From Iris pallida (taxonomy: Eukaryota > Streptophyta > Magnoliopsida > Asparagales > Iridaceae), in contig JANAVB010015600.1 in NCBI GenBank assembly GCA_029216955.1, forward strand, positions 28,764,499-28,828,498: DNA of 64,000 nt, given 5' to 3'. The translations under genes were made by a program, and so were the position numbers. Under the pieces are notes generated by a model. It made no database searches. It was not told the DNA's origin and saw only the letters and a program-made list of their open reading frames with translations. Shown in pieces: positions 9,175 to 19,754 of this stretch (within the stretch, counting starts at the first letter, position 1; each line of letters opens with the position of its first letter).

Positions 9175-10200
9175 ACTATCGTGATCTCAATACGGCATAT
9201 CCTAAAGACGAGTTCCCCTACCAATTACTGATGTTATGATCGATAACACCTGTGGTTTTGAACGGATGTCGTTCATGGACGGATATTCTTGATACAATCA
9301 AATTAAAATATTTCCAGATGACGAGAAACACACTTCCTTCAGAACGTCGATCGGTACATACTGTTATACAGTGATGCCATTCGGTCTCAAGAATGCAGGA
9401 GCAACTTATCAACGAGCTATGAGCACTATATTCCGTGAACATTTGCGGAAAATAGTCGAATGCTATGTTGATGATATTGCAGTCAAAAGTCGACAAAAGG
9501 AGGATCACATCCAAGATTTGAAAACTATATTTGATCTAATGCGTCGGCATCAATTAAGGATGAACCCTACTAAGTCCTTTTTAGGCGTCTCTAGTGGCAA
9601 ATTTCTTGGCTTCGTCATTACCTCGAAAGGTATACACGTAGATCCCAAGAAAATCAAAGCCATCCAAGAGATGCGTCCTCCACGCACCTTAAAAGAGCTA
9701 CGAGGATTTCAAGGAAGGATCGCTTATATCAGGAGATTCATCTCTAATCTTTCAGGACGCTGCAGACCATTCAATAAACTTATGAAGAAAGGTGTTTCTT
9801 TCGTCTGGACTGACGAATGTCAGAAAGCATTTGATGACATAAAACAATATCTGATGAACCCTCCAGTATTGGTACCTCCTATCTCAGGAATACCGTTCCT
9901 TCTATATACACGAGCAACGAGTCACTCATTGGGTGCACTGCTCGCTCAAAAGAATAAAAATGGTCATGAACAAGCCATTTACTATCTCAGTCGTACCATG
10001 ACCGGAGCTGAACCTCGATATTCATCGGTCGAAAAAGAATGTCTAGCCCTTATGTTCGCTGTCCAAAAGATGCGACATTATATCATTGGCCAGACCATTC
10101 ATGTCATTTCCAGGATCAATCATATACGAGTTATGATGAAGAAACCAAGTGTTTTAAATTCTCGATTGGCTAATTAGGGAATTTTACTTGCTTAGTATAA
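9175..10200 (+). pseudogene. Tat reverse transcriptase and first RNase H (interrupted)
   Basis: RT homology resumes in a shifted frame right after 9174 and shifts again near 9220. A TGA at 9290-9292 lies within the conserved block before the Gln-Ile-Lys segment. From 9371 the frame is open to 10177 and holds MPFGLKNAGATYQRAM, the catalytic YVDD at 9464-9475, the thumb, and an RNase H domain (LLYTRATSHSLGALLAQ and SVEKECLALMFAVQKMRHY). TAG codons at 10175-10177 and 10190-10192 then interrupt the end of RNase H. At least two frameshifts and three stops mean no active polymerase can be made from this copy. Confidence 0.85.
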
Positions 10201-10980
10201 TATGCACTATATCCCTCAGAATCGGTCAAAGGACAAGCTTTAGCTGATTTTCTGGCTGCTCATTCAATTCCAGAAAATTCAAAACTCTATAATGAAATCC
10301 CAGATGAAGTCCTAGACTCAAACCAAACTGCTGAAGAAGATCCTACTTGGCGTCTATTCTTTGACGGAGCTTCAAGAATAGGTCCTAATGGTGACATTGT
10401 CGCTGGGGTTGGAATCGTTCTTGTATCGCCAGAAGGTCTTGCTATCCAAAGAGCTTATTCTCTCGATCAACCATGTTCAAACAATGTAGCTGAGTACAAT
10501 GCACTGCTTATTGGTCTTCAACTCGCTAAACATCTGAATATTCAACATTTGGAAGCGTATGGAGATTCTAAACTCATCGTCAATCAGATAAGAGGTACTT
10601 ATGAAGTTCGCCATCAAGATCTGGTTCCTTATCATAGATCGGCTATATCTATGGCTTCTTCATTTGAAGGATTCTTCATCGAGCATGTTAGGCGAGCATG
10701 TAACACAGAAGCTGATGCTCTTGCTAATCTTGCGGCAGTGTTAGCTATTCCGGTTAGACGTCAACAAATGATTGTTGTTTATAATCGAGAATTATTTCAT
10801 CTCGAAAACAATATAACTCTAGGACTTCCAGTTGATATTGAAGAGTCAACATCTCATGATATCAATACAACAAGAGGATTCGGTATTAATTTAAAGTTCG
10901 ACAGATTAAGTCGTAAATCATTATCATCTTCATCTGATTCTAGTATGGAATTCACCTTCAGTAATTCAGCTGAGACTTAG
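10201..10980 (+). CDS. Tat additional (archaeal-type) RNase H
   Basis: The frame is open from 10201 to a TAG at 10978. It contains a second RNase H-like domain with WRLFFDGAS (first acidic residue), NNVAEYNALLIGL (conserved Glu), EAYGDSKLIV (Asp) and ACNTEADALANLA (late Asp). Its position between RT-RNase H and integrase is the aRH arrangement described for Tat elements. The acidic active-site residues are visible. The frame differs from the preceding RT-RH frame, with an indel near 10220-10230. A Ser-rich tail precedes the stop, and integrase-side linker homology continues in the same frame after it. Confidence 0.85.
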   Translation, partial: YALYPSESVKGQALADFLAAHSIPENSKLYNEIPDEVLDSNQTAEEDPTWRLFFDGASRIGPNGDIVAGVGIVLVSPEGLAIQRAYSLDQPCSNNVAEYNALLIGLQLAKHLNIQHLEAYGDSKLIVNQIRGTYEVRHQDLVPYHRSAISMASSFEGFFIEHVRRACNTEADALANLAAVLAIPVRRQQMIVVYNRELFHLENNITLGLPVDIEESTSHDINTTRGFGINLKFDRLSRKSLSSSSDSSMEFTFSNSAET

Positions 10981-12251
10981 AATACTGATAAAGATTGGAG
11001 ACTTCCTTTCTTAGATTTCGTATTGTATGATATTCTTCCAGATAATCCAGTGAGGCAGCATCTATCAGACGACGATCACTCAGATTCTATTACAATCATA
11101 CTACAAAAACCTTATATCGTCGAGCTTATGATGGTTTACTTCTTCGATGTATTGTCGGTGATGAGGCCCAACAAATTATCCGCGAAGCACATGATGGAAT
11201 TTGTGGAGCACATCAGCCTGGACCAAAACTTCAAGACCGTATTCGACGTGTGGGTTATTATTGGCCTACTATGGTATCAGATGCCATCGAATATGCAAGG
11301 AAGTGTAAAGTTTGTCAAATCTATGCAGATTTTATTCATCAACCCTTAGAATTTCTACACCCAACGGTAGCATCATGGCCCTTCGAAACTTAGGGCATGG
11401 ACATTATTGGCCCAATTAATCCGCCGTCATCAAAAGGTCATCGGTTTATTCTCGCAACAATCGATTATTTCTCCAAATGGGCCGAAGCTATTCCTTTATC
11501 TGAAGTCAAAACTTCTAATGTCATCAACTTTATCAAGCATCATGTCATCTACAGATTTGGTGTTTCCCGACGCATTATTCATGATAATGGACCACAGTTC
11601 GTCAGCCAGAAGTTTACTCGGTTCTGTGACGATCATCGGATCAACAATTTGGCTTCTACCGCATATAATTCGGCAGCTAACGGATTAGCAGAAGCTTTCA
11701 ACAAGACCATCATCAAACTCTTAAAGAAGTTTGTTTCTACTAACAAACGTAATTGGAGTGAGAAACTCGGTGAATGTTTATGGGCTTACCGCACTACAGT
11801 TCGTAATGCCACCAAATGTACACCTTTCTCTCTCGTGTATAGATGCGAAGCTGTTCTTCCATTAGAGATTCAAATTCCTTCTTTAAGGATAGCAATCGCT
11901 AATGAACTTACCACCGAGAATAATGATCGTCTTCGACTTCAGGAATTAGAAGCTCTGGATGAAAAGCGGTTATATGCTCAACAGAATATCGAATTCTATC
12001 AAGCTAGAATCTCAAGAGCTTTTAACAAGAAAGTCAGAGTTCGAGCATATCAAAAAGGAGAACTTGTTCTTACAGTCAGACGTCCGATGACTATGCCGCA
12101 CATGAGTAAATGCAAGTTCGATGCAAAATGGGAAGGTCCATTCATTGTGAATAAAGTCTTTTCTAATGGGGCATATCAGCTTACCACTATGGATGGTAAA
12201 ATCACTATGATGCCCATTAATGGCAAATTCTTGAAGAAATATTATGTGTAA
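10981..12251 (+). pseudogene. Tat integrase (frameshifted, one nonsense codon)
   Basis: The linker stays in the aRH frame to about 11140. The His2-Cys2 zinc-binding region (REAHDGICGAHQPGP, then CKVCQI) then reads in another frame and runs into the core domain. A TAG at 11391-11393 stands where this family has a Trp, immediately before the core ATG at 11397. The core is open to 12251 with the three catalytic acidic positions visible: MDIIGPI, HDNGPQF and NGLAEAFNKT. The C-terminal part ends NGKFLKKYYV. The zinc region and the catalytic core are thus separated by a stop. Confidence 0.87.
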
Positions 12252-12773
12252 TATTTTCATCTGTCAAGATTGTTCTCCTATCATTCCCCAGCTAGTAAAA
12301 ATACCAAAGTCATTGTTCTTTACAAGAATCGTTTCGATATCTTTTATCCCCAGTGGAAATAGATATTCTATTTTGTATCATTTTCTTAGCAAATTTGATA
12401 TCTAGAAAATCACGTCCATATTACCTCTGAATTTTCTATCTCAGTGTCATATCTATGAAAATGATATCTAGTCTTGTGATTCTCGAGTCCAAAGATCATG
12501 AAAAATTGAGTTCAAAGATATTTTTATGTCTGAATTCTATTTTTTTAATCAGTATTAAACTAAGATCATCTCTGGTTTAATATCATCTGATAGAATTACA
12601 AAGTTCATTTGTATATTCTATTCTATTGAAATGTGTCATGTATTATTTACCTCTGAACATATTTTCTATGAATACATCATTATCAAAACAACGAAGTCAA
12701 AAATCAGATCAAAAGTTCTCATTTGTCTTCATTCAAAATCAAAATATTGATTACAAGTGAAAATGTAAAAGAT
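12252..12773. other. convergent spacer between Tat pol and antisense gene
   Basis: This AT-rich spacer of 522 bp has no convincing ORF. The sense pol frame ends at its left and the antisense gene ends at its right, so transcripts from the two strands would converge here. AATAAA on the minus strand at 12776-12781 overlaps the end of the antisense frame and is a candidate polyadenylation signal. Confidence 0.55.
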
Positions 12774-15700
12774 CTATTTATTAGGAGTTATTAGCTCTTT
12801 AATATGATCAAGTACAGTACTCATTTTCTCATCATGAGCTTTGCGAACTCTTTCTGCTGCTTCGACTGCGACATTTTGTTCATCAAAAGTGATAATAGCA
12901 GACTGGCGACGATTAACTTCTTCAATTTGCTCTGCCTGCATCTGCTCTCGCTCTTGTTGAAGAGTTTGACAGCGTTCAGCTTCAGATGTACGAGCAGTGA
13001 TAATCTCAGCCTGCTCCTTTTCTATGAAGGCAATTCGCTCCTGAAGACGAGCCAGCTCCTCTTTCAACTTCTTGAGCTCTTCAGCTTTTGATATTTCATC
13101 ATTCTCCAGAAGTTCTACTCTCTGACGAGTAGCTAATATTTCTTCACCCTTTTCTACTAACTTCTCAGATGAAGAAGCAAGAAATTCTTCTAAAGCCGCT
13201 TGTTGAGCTTGGGCTTCATGTTCCATTTGAGCGATCTCAGCCACAGTCAAAGATTTAACATCTTTCTTCTTGATCTCCCAGTATCTTCGGATAGTTGTCT
13301 CCAATTCATCTAGGAGATGTTCAAAGAAGATACATTGAGTTTCACAGCTAGCATGTCGCAGTGCTAGGAGCGAGAAATTGACCATCGTTCGGAGCTCAGA
13401 GAAGGGCATAGTTTTGTCTTTCAAGAAACGCCTGGAGTACGTATCCAGATATGAATAGATGATATCTGAATACATCCCCAGAGTCCTTGCCAATCCCGTC
13501 TCAAACCCAGGAGTTGCTGTCATTATTGAAGAAGAAGCTTGTACGTTCTCTGTCCTGGGAATTGAAGTATGTGCCGTTGGAGAAGTTGGCAAATACGAGC
13601 TCCCTTCATCAACATCAGTCTGGATAAGTGGAGCATGAGTCGAGCTCATTGCTGCAGCAGTTCCTACTAGTCAAAGGAAAAATAATCAGCATATAAAGAA
13701 AAGGAAACAGTAGAAACAGAATTTAAAATAAAATTCTACCAGGCTGAGGTTCATATTCTATATGTTGAGGAAGTCTCGCATCCTCTCGCAGTCGATCCAT
13801 AATGGTGTCTGACACCTGCTTTATGTGACTACTACCAGCTCCAGAATTACTGAGTGCTGGAGCATTATCAGGAGATTGAGCAGGTTCAGAACTGAGCTCC
13901 ATTCTATTTCCTCTAATTTTATCTTCATCATAATGAGTGGAAGTCTCAGGATACCAATCCTCTTCTTCTTCAGCCTCTTCTTCTTTCTCAGAGTGTTCTT
14001 CTTCAGACTCTCTTGGATCCCCAGCTTCAGGATGGGTCTCTGATCCAGAATCCATGATATTCACATCAACATCTATTTCTTGAGATGGATGAATCTCAGG
14101 AACAGTAACAATAGCGAGCTCAGGTTCTTGAGTTTCAATTTCCATGGACTCGGTATTGGCTGCAGGTTCAGTCTCTTCTGGAATGTTAGTTTGAAGAATG
14201 ATGTCTTTACAAACATTCTTCAATAACTCATCAGCAGCTGATAGTTCAGACGTTGGCACGTCTTCATCGCCTCTGGCCGAAGAAATGTTTTCTTCAATCT
14301 GAGTTTCTTCAATTTGATTAAGTTGAAAAGATGGAACTTCCGGTTGTTCCTTAACTTCTGCCCCGGGAGCTGGTTCTTCTTCTGAATATTCAATTTGATC
14401 ATCTAATGCCTGGATGACACCCTCTTTTCCGTGCTCAAAAGGGATAATCCTCATCTCTGAAGGTTCAGCAGCTACTCCACTTGTCGTTGGGACAGCCGAC
14501 TCTACCTCAGTCGGTTCAGCTGAAGTTGTTGGAAGATGAACATGGTCAGATTCTGTTCTCTCCGTAGAAACCGCTTTGTCGATCTCTGGCAAGATCCCTC
14601 CACTCATAATAGTTTTCAGGAGTTCATTGCCCTTCATCTTTCCGACAGTCTTCTTGACGTATCTGCCTCTCGATCTCCTTTTTATCAAAGGAGCATCGTC
14701 TTCATCTGTATCTTCATCTTTGTCGGCCGCATCGTCTTCATCAACTGGGATGCCACCTAGAGATGAGGTGGCAGTTATTGAAACTCTTTTCTTCTTGGGA
14801 GTCTGAGACTTAGTACTCTTTTTAGAGACTGTCTCAGATTCATTACTTCGTTTCCTCTTAGAGAGGGACACGAATATTGGAGGAAGAACTTCATCAGGAA
14901 AGTTTTGCTCCAGAGATAATTCATATAAGGGTTCAACTTACGCAGTCTCATCTTCAGGTTCCGGAGTAAATCGTTGAATAACAATCTTCTTCTTCGACCT
15001 CTTTGATGGAGCTGGGTTGTCTTCTGCAACAAAAGTCTTCAAATGAAAACTCGGCATGAAAGTGCTCGATGAAACATAGAAACAGGCGTATGTATAGAGA
15101 ATTTTCGTCCCCGCCCTGGATAGAGGATTCGGCATAAAGAATTCAACTTTTGTATCTCTAGCCACAAAGTATCTCCATGCCCGAGCTCCATCAATTAGTC
15201 CTCCACGAGCAGAAAGGCAGGGTGTGGCATTCCCAACATGAAGTTGGTCATATCCGAATTGTCGAGCAAATCGGCTCGGTAGATATGGTTCTAAGTACGT
15301 CAGTTCTTCATGACAATATACCAGGTGAGATGGCCGAATCCGCTGCAGCCATTGAAAAGCTACGTCATCTAGCCTGTGCCCTTTTTCTCCGTCTATCATG
15401 TTCAGAGGCATGCTCTCATAACCCAGTTGCGGAGGAGCACATTGAATCGACCAATGTGATGATCGGTTCAAAACATTTTTGCATTCTGGAAGAGTGTGAA
15501 CCTTCCAGAAAGTTTCTCTGGCATACTTCTCTAAAAAGAGGCTGTCGCTCCCTCCTGCTCCCGGAGGTATCAGACCGTCGTGATGGAGAAGAAGCCAACC
15601 ATACAAATAAGTATAGGGCATCTCTATTCTTGGGAATTCATCGGTCATCTTCCTTTGATTAGACAACATAGTGGTTACAAAATTTCGAAAACCTGCGTTC

Positions 15701-16449
15701 AGCCTGCAAGTCATCGCTGATAATAAGTCTGTCTTATAGCCGTATATAAGGCGCACTACTGCAAAAACAACGCCTCTATGTATTCTATCCAGAGAGCTGG
15801 AGCCAGGAACAACAAATCTTCTTATCCAGAGAGAGAGGAATCCGGCTAAATGATCGTTCTTTGACAAAGGCTTTCCACTCTGTCTCACATATGATCTGAA
15901 GGTGGTTCCGGCTTTAAACTCATACCAGTCTTCATTGATTGTGAAATCTTTACAGTCATACTTCTCTAGTAGATTGGTGATTTCACTCTCAGAGAGGGGC
16001 TTGAAGGAGTTAATTTGATACCTTCTCTTCTCATTTATCTTCTTCTCATCTTTCTCACGATTCATGAAAAGATAAGACATCCACTTCTGGATGTGGCAGC
16101 CGGCTTCCTCTTTAGCACTTTTATAATATAGAGTGCATATGCCGAAATGGCACATCATCTCTTCAAACAGATGCACCATCTCCGGTTTCTTCTCCGACAG
16201 AAAATTTAGCTCCTCGGTTGTAGGCACATATTCTTCATATGGCAGTGTGCCTTAAGGCAGATGAGAGATGTATTCCATCTCATGAAGGGCAAAACCTATC
16301 TCCCCTTTGGGAGTCATAAATGTTCCCGTCCGGTGGTTATATCTTTCAACCAAGGCCAGGAATAGAAATGGGTTGGGTTTGAAGCTGTAGGAGGAATTGA
16401 CGATCGCGTCATAGAGATTTATCTTCTGTGTGGGATTTTCTCTTAGGAG
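12774..16449 (-). pseudogene. antisense gene with plant mobile domain (PMD), spliced, three in-frame stops
   Basis: On the strand opposite to gag-pol, one frame runs from 16449 to a splice donor at 13739 and resumes at 13666 to the stop at 12774, about 1200 codons. The first third matches the aminotransferase-like plant mobile domain: GEIGFALHEMEYISHLP, HLAGFLSLWIRRFVVPG, MPYTYLYGWLLLHH and LPSRFARQFGYDQ. An acidic, Pro/Ser-rich middle follows with basic nuclear-signal-like clusters (KKKR, RRSRGR). The end is a long Glu/Lys/Gln coiled coil. TAA codons at 16252-16254 and 14938-14940 interrupt the frame, and a TAG at 16450-16452 precedes it. PMD proteins act in plant nuclei in transposon silencing (MAIL/MAIN); PMD-like extra ORFs are known in Tat retrotransposons. 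The role here is unknown. Confidence 0.82.
13667..13739 (-). other. predicted intron of the antisense PMD gene
   Basis: The 73-nt segment starts GTAGAA after CAGCCTG and ends in a T-rich tract with CTAG. The upstream exon ends one base into a codon and the downstream exon supplies the other two, so the PMD frame is joined without a stop to the coiled-coil frame that starts upstream of the ATG at 13649. The acceptor reads CTAGTAG, a tandem (NAGNAG) site; the alternative AG three bases on also keeps frame. Without splicing the upstream frame ends at a TAA at 13723-13725. Confidence 0.7.
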
Positions 16450-16556
16450 CTATTGCTGAGAAGGAGAAGGGGAAGTCGGGGAAGACGAAGTTTCTCTTCT
16501 GTGTGGGATTTTCTCTCTCTAAAGCAAGTAAAGAAAGAAGGAAGTGATTTATGGCC

Positions 16557-16564
16557 TTTTTATA
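16557..16564 (-). promoter_or_regulatory. minus-strand TATA box upstream of the PMD gene
   Basis: TATAAAAA (followed by GG) on the minus strand lies 107 bp before the open PMD frame and about 210 bp inside the 3' LTR edge. At the usual plant spacing transcription would start around 16525-16535 and run away from the 3' LTR through the antisense gene. The leader downstream is rich in C and T, as in plant 5' leaders. Confidence 0.6.
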
Positions 16565-16763
16565 GGCTCACGAAGAATTTCAAACGGCAAAGTCATCATT
16601 TGCTTCAATATAGGAGTTTTGCACGGGATCCTAAACCGCACAGAATCCCAACAGCCCAATCATTTCGGAAGAAATCTTTTCCTGAATCATCAGCGTGACT
16701 AAATTCATTTTATCATCTCGATTTCAAAGTATTTCGAAATAATTTATCATTTTTCGAAAACTT

Positions 16764-16775
16764 TGAAGGGGGTTT
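16764..16775 (+). other. Tat polypurine tract
   Basis: TGAAGGGGGTTT directly abuts the TGTAGG start of the 3' LTR. The purine core GAAGGGGG (16765-16772) is the expected RNase H-resistant primer for plus-strand synthesis. Confidence 0.75.
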
Positions 16776-17807
16776 TGTAGGCCTCAAAAATGAAGTCACG
16801 CTGAGTTAATACAGCCTATCAGAACAATGTCTAAAATACACGCTGAGTTCTATCAGACCATGTCTTCAAATATACGCAGAGTTTAAATGGTACACAGAGA
16901 CAGCTCATCATTTGTCAGAGTGTCATTATGACTGACAGCACGACAGTCAAAGAATGTCTCCTCGTATGCCACGTATGCACGGGACTCGAGAGATCTCAGC
17001 CGACTATTGCGTGACTTTTGAAATCTTCCTCAACAAGATTCAGTCTTCATCAAGTTGGCGTGGCAAAAGGACTTATCATCATTTAATATGACTGACAAAG
17101 CAAATCAATGTCAGAGATTTTGTGCCAGTCGAGGCACGTCGAATCAAGACAGCTGGCCGTTCTGACTCAAGTCTGCGTGTATTTTGAACTTCTATATTCC
17201 TTCCTCAAGTTTGCGTGAATTTTGAGCTTTCTGTCTCAAGTTGGCGTGTATTCTGAAGCTTTCTGCCTCAAGTCAGCGTGGATTTTGAGCCTTCTGCCTC
17301 AAGTTTGCGTATATTTTGAACTGAAGTACTTCTGCTGTAAGTCAGCGTGGATTTTTCATCTCAACAGGGATTTCATCCTCAACCAGTTGGCGCGAAATTC
17401 ATCTCAAATTATCAGATTGGAGTACGTGGCAGCCATGCCACGGATCTCTCGTATGCGTGCCCCAGTAATTTGTACACGACTCATGCATGATTGCCATGTG
17501 TCTAACAGTTATGGGCCACGTCCAGTAACTGCTCATCAACCTTGCGTATGATTGAGTCCTGCGTGATTATCAATTATGTATAGGTTATGAAAACAGTTAT
17601 CTTTTTAGTTATTTTTGACTCTATAAATAGAGTTCTCTTCTCATTCATTGTACAGATATACAGAATATCTAAATTGTTATCGAATTCTTGAGAGCTTTTC
17701 TTCTTCGCATCGGCCAAGGGATAAAGCGATCGTCTTCTAGATCGGATTCCTAAAGTTGTATTTTCCCAGAATCAAAATAAATAAAGTGAATTTATTTATG
17801 GAAAACA
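16776..17807 (+). repeat. Tat element 3' LTR
   Basis: 1032 bp, TGTAGGCCTC to GAAAACA, collinear with the 5' LTR with about 20 scattered differences counted by eye. It carries the same CAAGTNNGCGTG repeat array (about 17165-17400) and TATA box (17622-17630). The following bases ATATT complete the target duplication. Confidence 0.93.
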
Positions 17808-19754
17808 ATATTCCTACACATGCGCACAGGGGATCAGCCAACACGCAAGTGACCTCTACATGTTACTTACCACTCACACACAACTCGTGTTACCTTCGTG
17901 ACAAAGTTAATGACATGCACTCTATTGACGGTAGTCTCTTAACTCTAGGTCCACAAGCAAGAAAAAATAACTGGAAATAAAAGTACAGAAAATAATAACA
18001 GAATAATAAGATACAACTAAATATAATCAGTAAATATGGCAAGGTATCTTTTCTGATGTCCGAGTGAGGTAAGATGATGTCCTGGCGATGAATCAACAAC
18101 ATCGCACAAAGAGGAAGGTGTAAGAACAACTTCGGATGCTGAAAATAGTCTATTATCTAATTATAATTAATACTGCACATATTACATTTATTTAATAAAT
18201 TCTGAAGTTAGGATATGGTATAGGTTTTCGTATCATCTTTCCGAAAAAACTAAACGGATAGCATTTTCGTTTCCGGAATCTCCCAAAATCGCAAAAATTT
18301 CGAAACACGATTATTTTTTGGACACTAGATACTCAAACAGTTTTGCAAACATTTACAGAACAAATTTTGTCTATTAAAATATGTTTTTGGAAACCTTACC
18401 TCGATACGCTTCTTTTAAAAAAACTGGAGACAAAATGGAGTTTGAAGCTAGGAGATATCGTCTTTCCAAGTTGCTCTTGCTGCTAAAAAATGGGACTAAA
18501 TTCTAATGACGAATTTTAGAGTTTCTATTGGACTAAAAATAATTTCGAATTATGGCTGATAGAAGGGGGATGTATTGGGTTTATATAGGTATTTATTTCA
18601 TATTTATCTCCTAAATTAGATATGATTTGATTTAAATTGATAGAAGTTACTTTGTTATGATATAATATAGATATGGATGATTTTCTATTAGACTTAGGAT
18701 TATGATTAACTTAAAATATAGTTCATATTTATCTAAATTATCTATAACATTATTTAAAATTACTATAGATAATAAATAGAGTTAAAAATTTATTTAAACA
18801 ACCTTCATCTAATCTTATTTATACAAGCTGAAATATTTAATACTAATTTGAATTTATTCTATTATTATGTAAATAGTGTACAATATAAGTAACATATAAA
18901 AAGTAATAAAAGTTATGAAATAAATCCTAAAATTTTGAGAAAAATTGTATAATATAGTTTAGATCCTTAATGTACAAGAAAAATAGCTTTATATATTTTT
19001 ATACTAAATTCACTAATGAGCACTATACTAAATATATGTAAAATAATACAAATTATATAATAAGTCAATAAATAGTTATTTAAAAATCCAAAAATTTTAC
19101 AAATATTTATTTTGAAAAATCAGGGGGTTTACAAAAGTCTTATCTAGATAAGGACTAAGAAGAGTTTTAATTCCCCTTGGATTTTCCACTATTTAATTCA
19201 AATTGATTTAATAGTAACTCAATTAAATATAATCCAATGTAGATAGATTCTACCTCTAATTTAAACTGTATTTAAATAACTTAATAATTTTTCCAACTTA
19301 AATTACCATAATTAATTACATATTAAATCAACCCATATTTAATATACTTTTTTCAAAATAATATATTAATGATAATAATTAATTTCGAAAATACATATAT
19401 ATATACACTCGCATGCAAAAATAATACTTACATAAAATACAGTTTTTCTAAATTACTAGTTATACTTGTACCAGAAAATAAAATGACATTTTTAAAATAA
19501 AAATAAAGTTTGGCAATCCTCGGCGCGACGCATTTACAACTTCAAGCAATATAAAATATTTATTGTGTATTTTTTTGAAATATTTTCTATATCTATATAA
19601 TTAAAACGTTTTATAAAAATATGTACTTCGCACTTATTCGCACTTGACGAGAAATTTACGAAACACAAACTTGTATGCGACGTACAAATACGAAGTACAA
19701 AAATCAATACCATATTTATTAAAAAAATAATAGTAGAAATTTAGGGATTTTACA
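17808..19754 (-). repeat. LTR-A copy 1, right part
   Basis: This continues LTR-A from the Tat insertion point and matches about 27630-29577 closely along its length. It is very AT-rich with no coding signal and ends in GGGATTTTACA. On the minus strand the LTR would begin TGTAAAATCCC, and the sequence before it (19755-19795) reads TTTCGAGGACGAAATTCTTG then GTAAGTTGGGTAGGA, the kind of 3' pre-LTR sequence found in Tekay/Del-type elements. Confidence 0.7.

Larger units (their letters stand above)
2254..17807 (+). mobile_element. Ty3/Gypsy Tat-lineage LTR retrotransposon
   Basis: A structurally complete element of 15,554 bp: 5' LTR, primer-binding site, ORF1, gag-protease, reverse transcriptase, RNase H, an additional RNase H, integrase, an antisense gene, polypurine tract and 3' LTR. 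The target duplication ATATT is perfect (2249-2253 and 17808-17812). The additional archaeal-type RNase H between RNase H and integrase, plus extra ORFs upstream of gag and downstream of pol, are known marks of the Tat lineage (Ogre, Retand and relatives). The sense frame has several frameshifts and stops, so this copy is not autonomous. About 20 mismatches between its two LTRs were counted by eye over 1.03 kb, which suggests a fairly recent insertion. Confidence 0.93.

Noticed and set aside
14938..14945. GTAAGT on the minus strand as a second intron donor in the antisense gene
   Set aside because: The same frame stays open beyond the TAA and no pyrimidine-rich acceptor lies close by, so a nonsense mutation is the simpler reading. 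It is kept only as an alternative.
15177..15662. Plus-strand ORF of 161 codons
   Set aside because: It is a shadow of the PMD frame on the other strand; its protein has no recognisable features.
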